Assembly: GCA_037349315.1 (NCBI GenBank)
Contig: JBAIAC010000059.1
Location: 26,134,501 to 26,198,500, forward strand
Origin: Chelydra serpentina
Taxonomy: Eukaryota; Chordata; Testudines; Chelydridae
Direction: 5' to 3'
Length of the DNA stretch: 64,000 nt
Shown here: positions 63,804 to 64,000 of the stretch, one piece after another
How positions within the stretch are numbered: the first letter of the stretch is position 1
Layout: the number at the start of each line of letters is the position of its first letter
The notes under the pieces: model-generated
Told to the model about the DNA's origin: nothing
Databases searched by the model: none
What the model saw: only the letters and a program-made list of their open reading frames with translations
Made by a program: the position numbers and the translations under genes

Positions 63804-63962
63804 CAGCGGACCCTCGCTATAGTGCGGTCGCGGCAATGAATCCCAAATTTAATTATTTAAATTGGGATCCATGGCAATGTGGCCGCCACTATAACACAGT
63901 CCCCACGTTAACGCGGAGCCGCACATGGATCCCAAACCCCACGCTCTAGCGGGGGTCTGGTG
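63804..63962. mobile_element. TA-flanked MITE (Tc1/mariner or pogo type)
   Basis: 159 bases with inverted ends CAGCGGACCCTCGCTATAG and, reversed, CACCAGACCCCCGCTAGAG, flanked by TA at 63802-63803 and 63963-63964. An internal near-palindrome TCCCAAATTTAATTATTTAA lies near 63841. Encodes nothing; the termini resemble Tigger/pogo MITEs. Confidence 0.7.
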
Positions 63963-64000
63963 TATTTTGCTTAATACTTCATCAATTTTTTCATCAAAAT

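Overview
This window is vertebrate chromosomal DNA with almost no host coding sequence. The repeats point to a reptile, most likely a turtle: tRNA-headed SINEs with a CR1-like tail, antisense CR1 3' ends, Tx1-type LINE pieces, Penelope, DIRS and PIF/Harbinger elements, and LTRs of types I associate with turtle genomes. This assignment rests on recognition of repeat families, not on a search. No bacterial, rRNA or CRISPR features are seen.

Layout. 0-5.6 kb: one arm of an old ~2.7-kb duplication (its partner is at 54.2-58.0 kb), a solo LTR, two CR1 3' ends and a deleted DIRS element. 6.1-10.5 kb: Harbinger A, decayed. 11.6-13.4 kb: an RTE-type LINE whose 5' half is inverted (twin priming), with an 11-bp target duplication. 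14.4 kb: a hAT remnant. 15.7-20.9 kb: LTRs, a Harbinger MITE and CR1. 20.9-24.2 kb: GC-rich Tx1 LINE pieces. 24.3-26.3 kb: a SINE split by a hairpin-rich MITE, then an LTR split by a Penelope fragment. 26.9 kb: one leucine-rich-repeat exon of NLRP type, the only likely host coding sequence. 28.5-30.1 kb: a C-rich repeat, then a SINE. 30.5-34.6 kb: Harbinger B. 35.5-40.8 kb: Harbinger C, apparently intact. 41-45 kb: a Penelope element with both pLTRs and an inverted tail. 45.8-52.3 kb: LTRs, a CR1 reverse-transcriptase scrap, MIR and a hAT MITE. 54.2-58.0 kb: the second duplication arm with a DIRS gag. 58.3-63.1 kb: a Penelope element with a DIRS element nested inside. 63.8 kb: a small TA-flanked MITE.

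Main result. Harbingers A, B and C each encode the two expected proteins, a DDE nuclease and a Myb/SANT-like DNA-binding protein, on opposite strands. Each also holds a third, mutually homologous reading frame of about 100 codons that I do not recognise. It lies on the nuclease strand, antisense inside the interval between the two Myb exons, and begins right after an AG|G acceptor-like site in all three. In Harbinger C all three frames are open and the two Myb exons join in phase, so C may be a recently active or still competent element.

Many insertions have readable boundaries. Harbinger ends are flanked by TCA, TTA, TAA or TAT. Penelope copies have 8-15-bp duplications, down to a 46-bp insertion. 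One DIRS insertion leaves no duplication, and its empty site can be read from the other arm of the host Penelope element.
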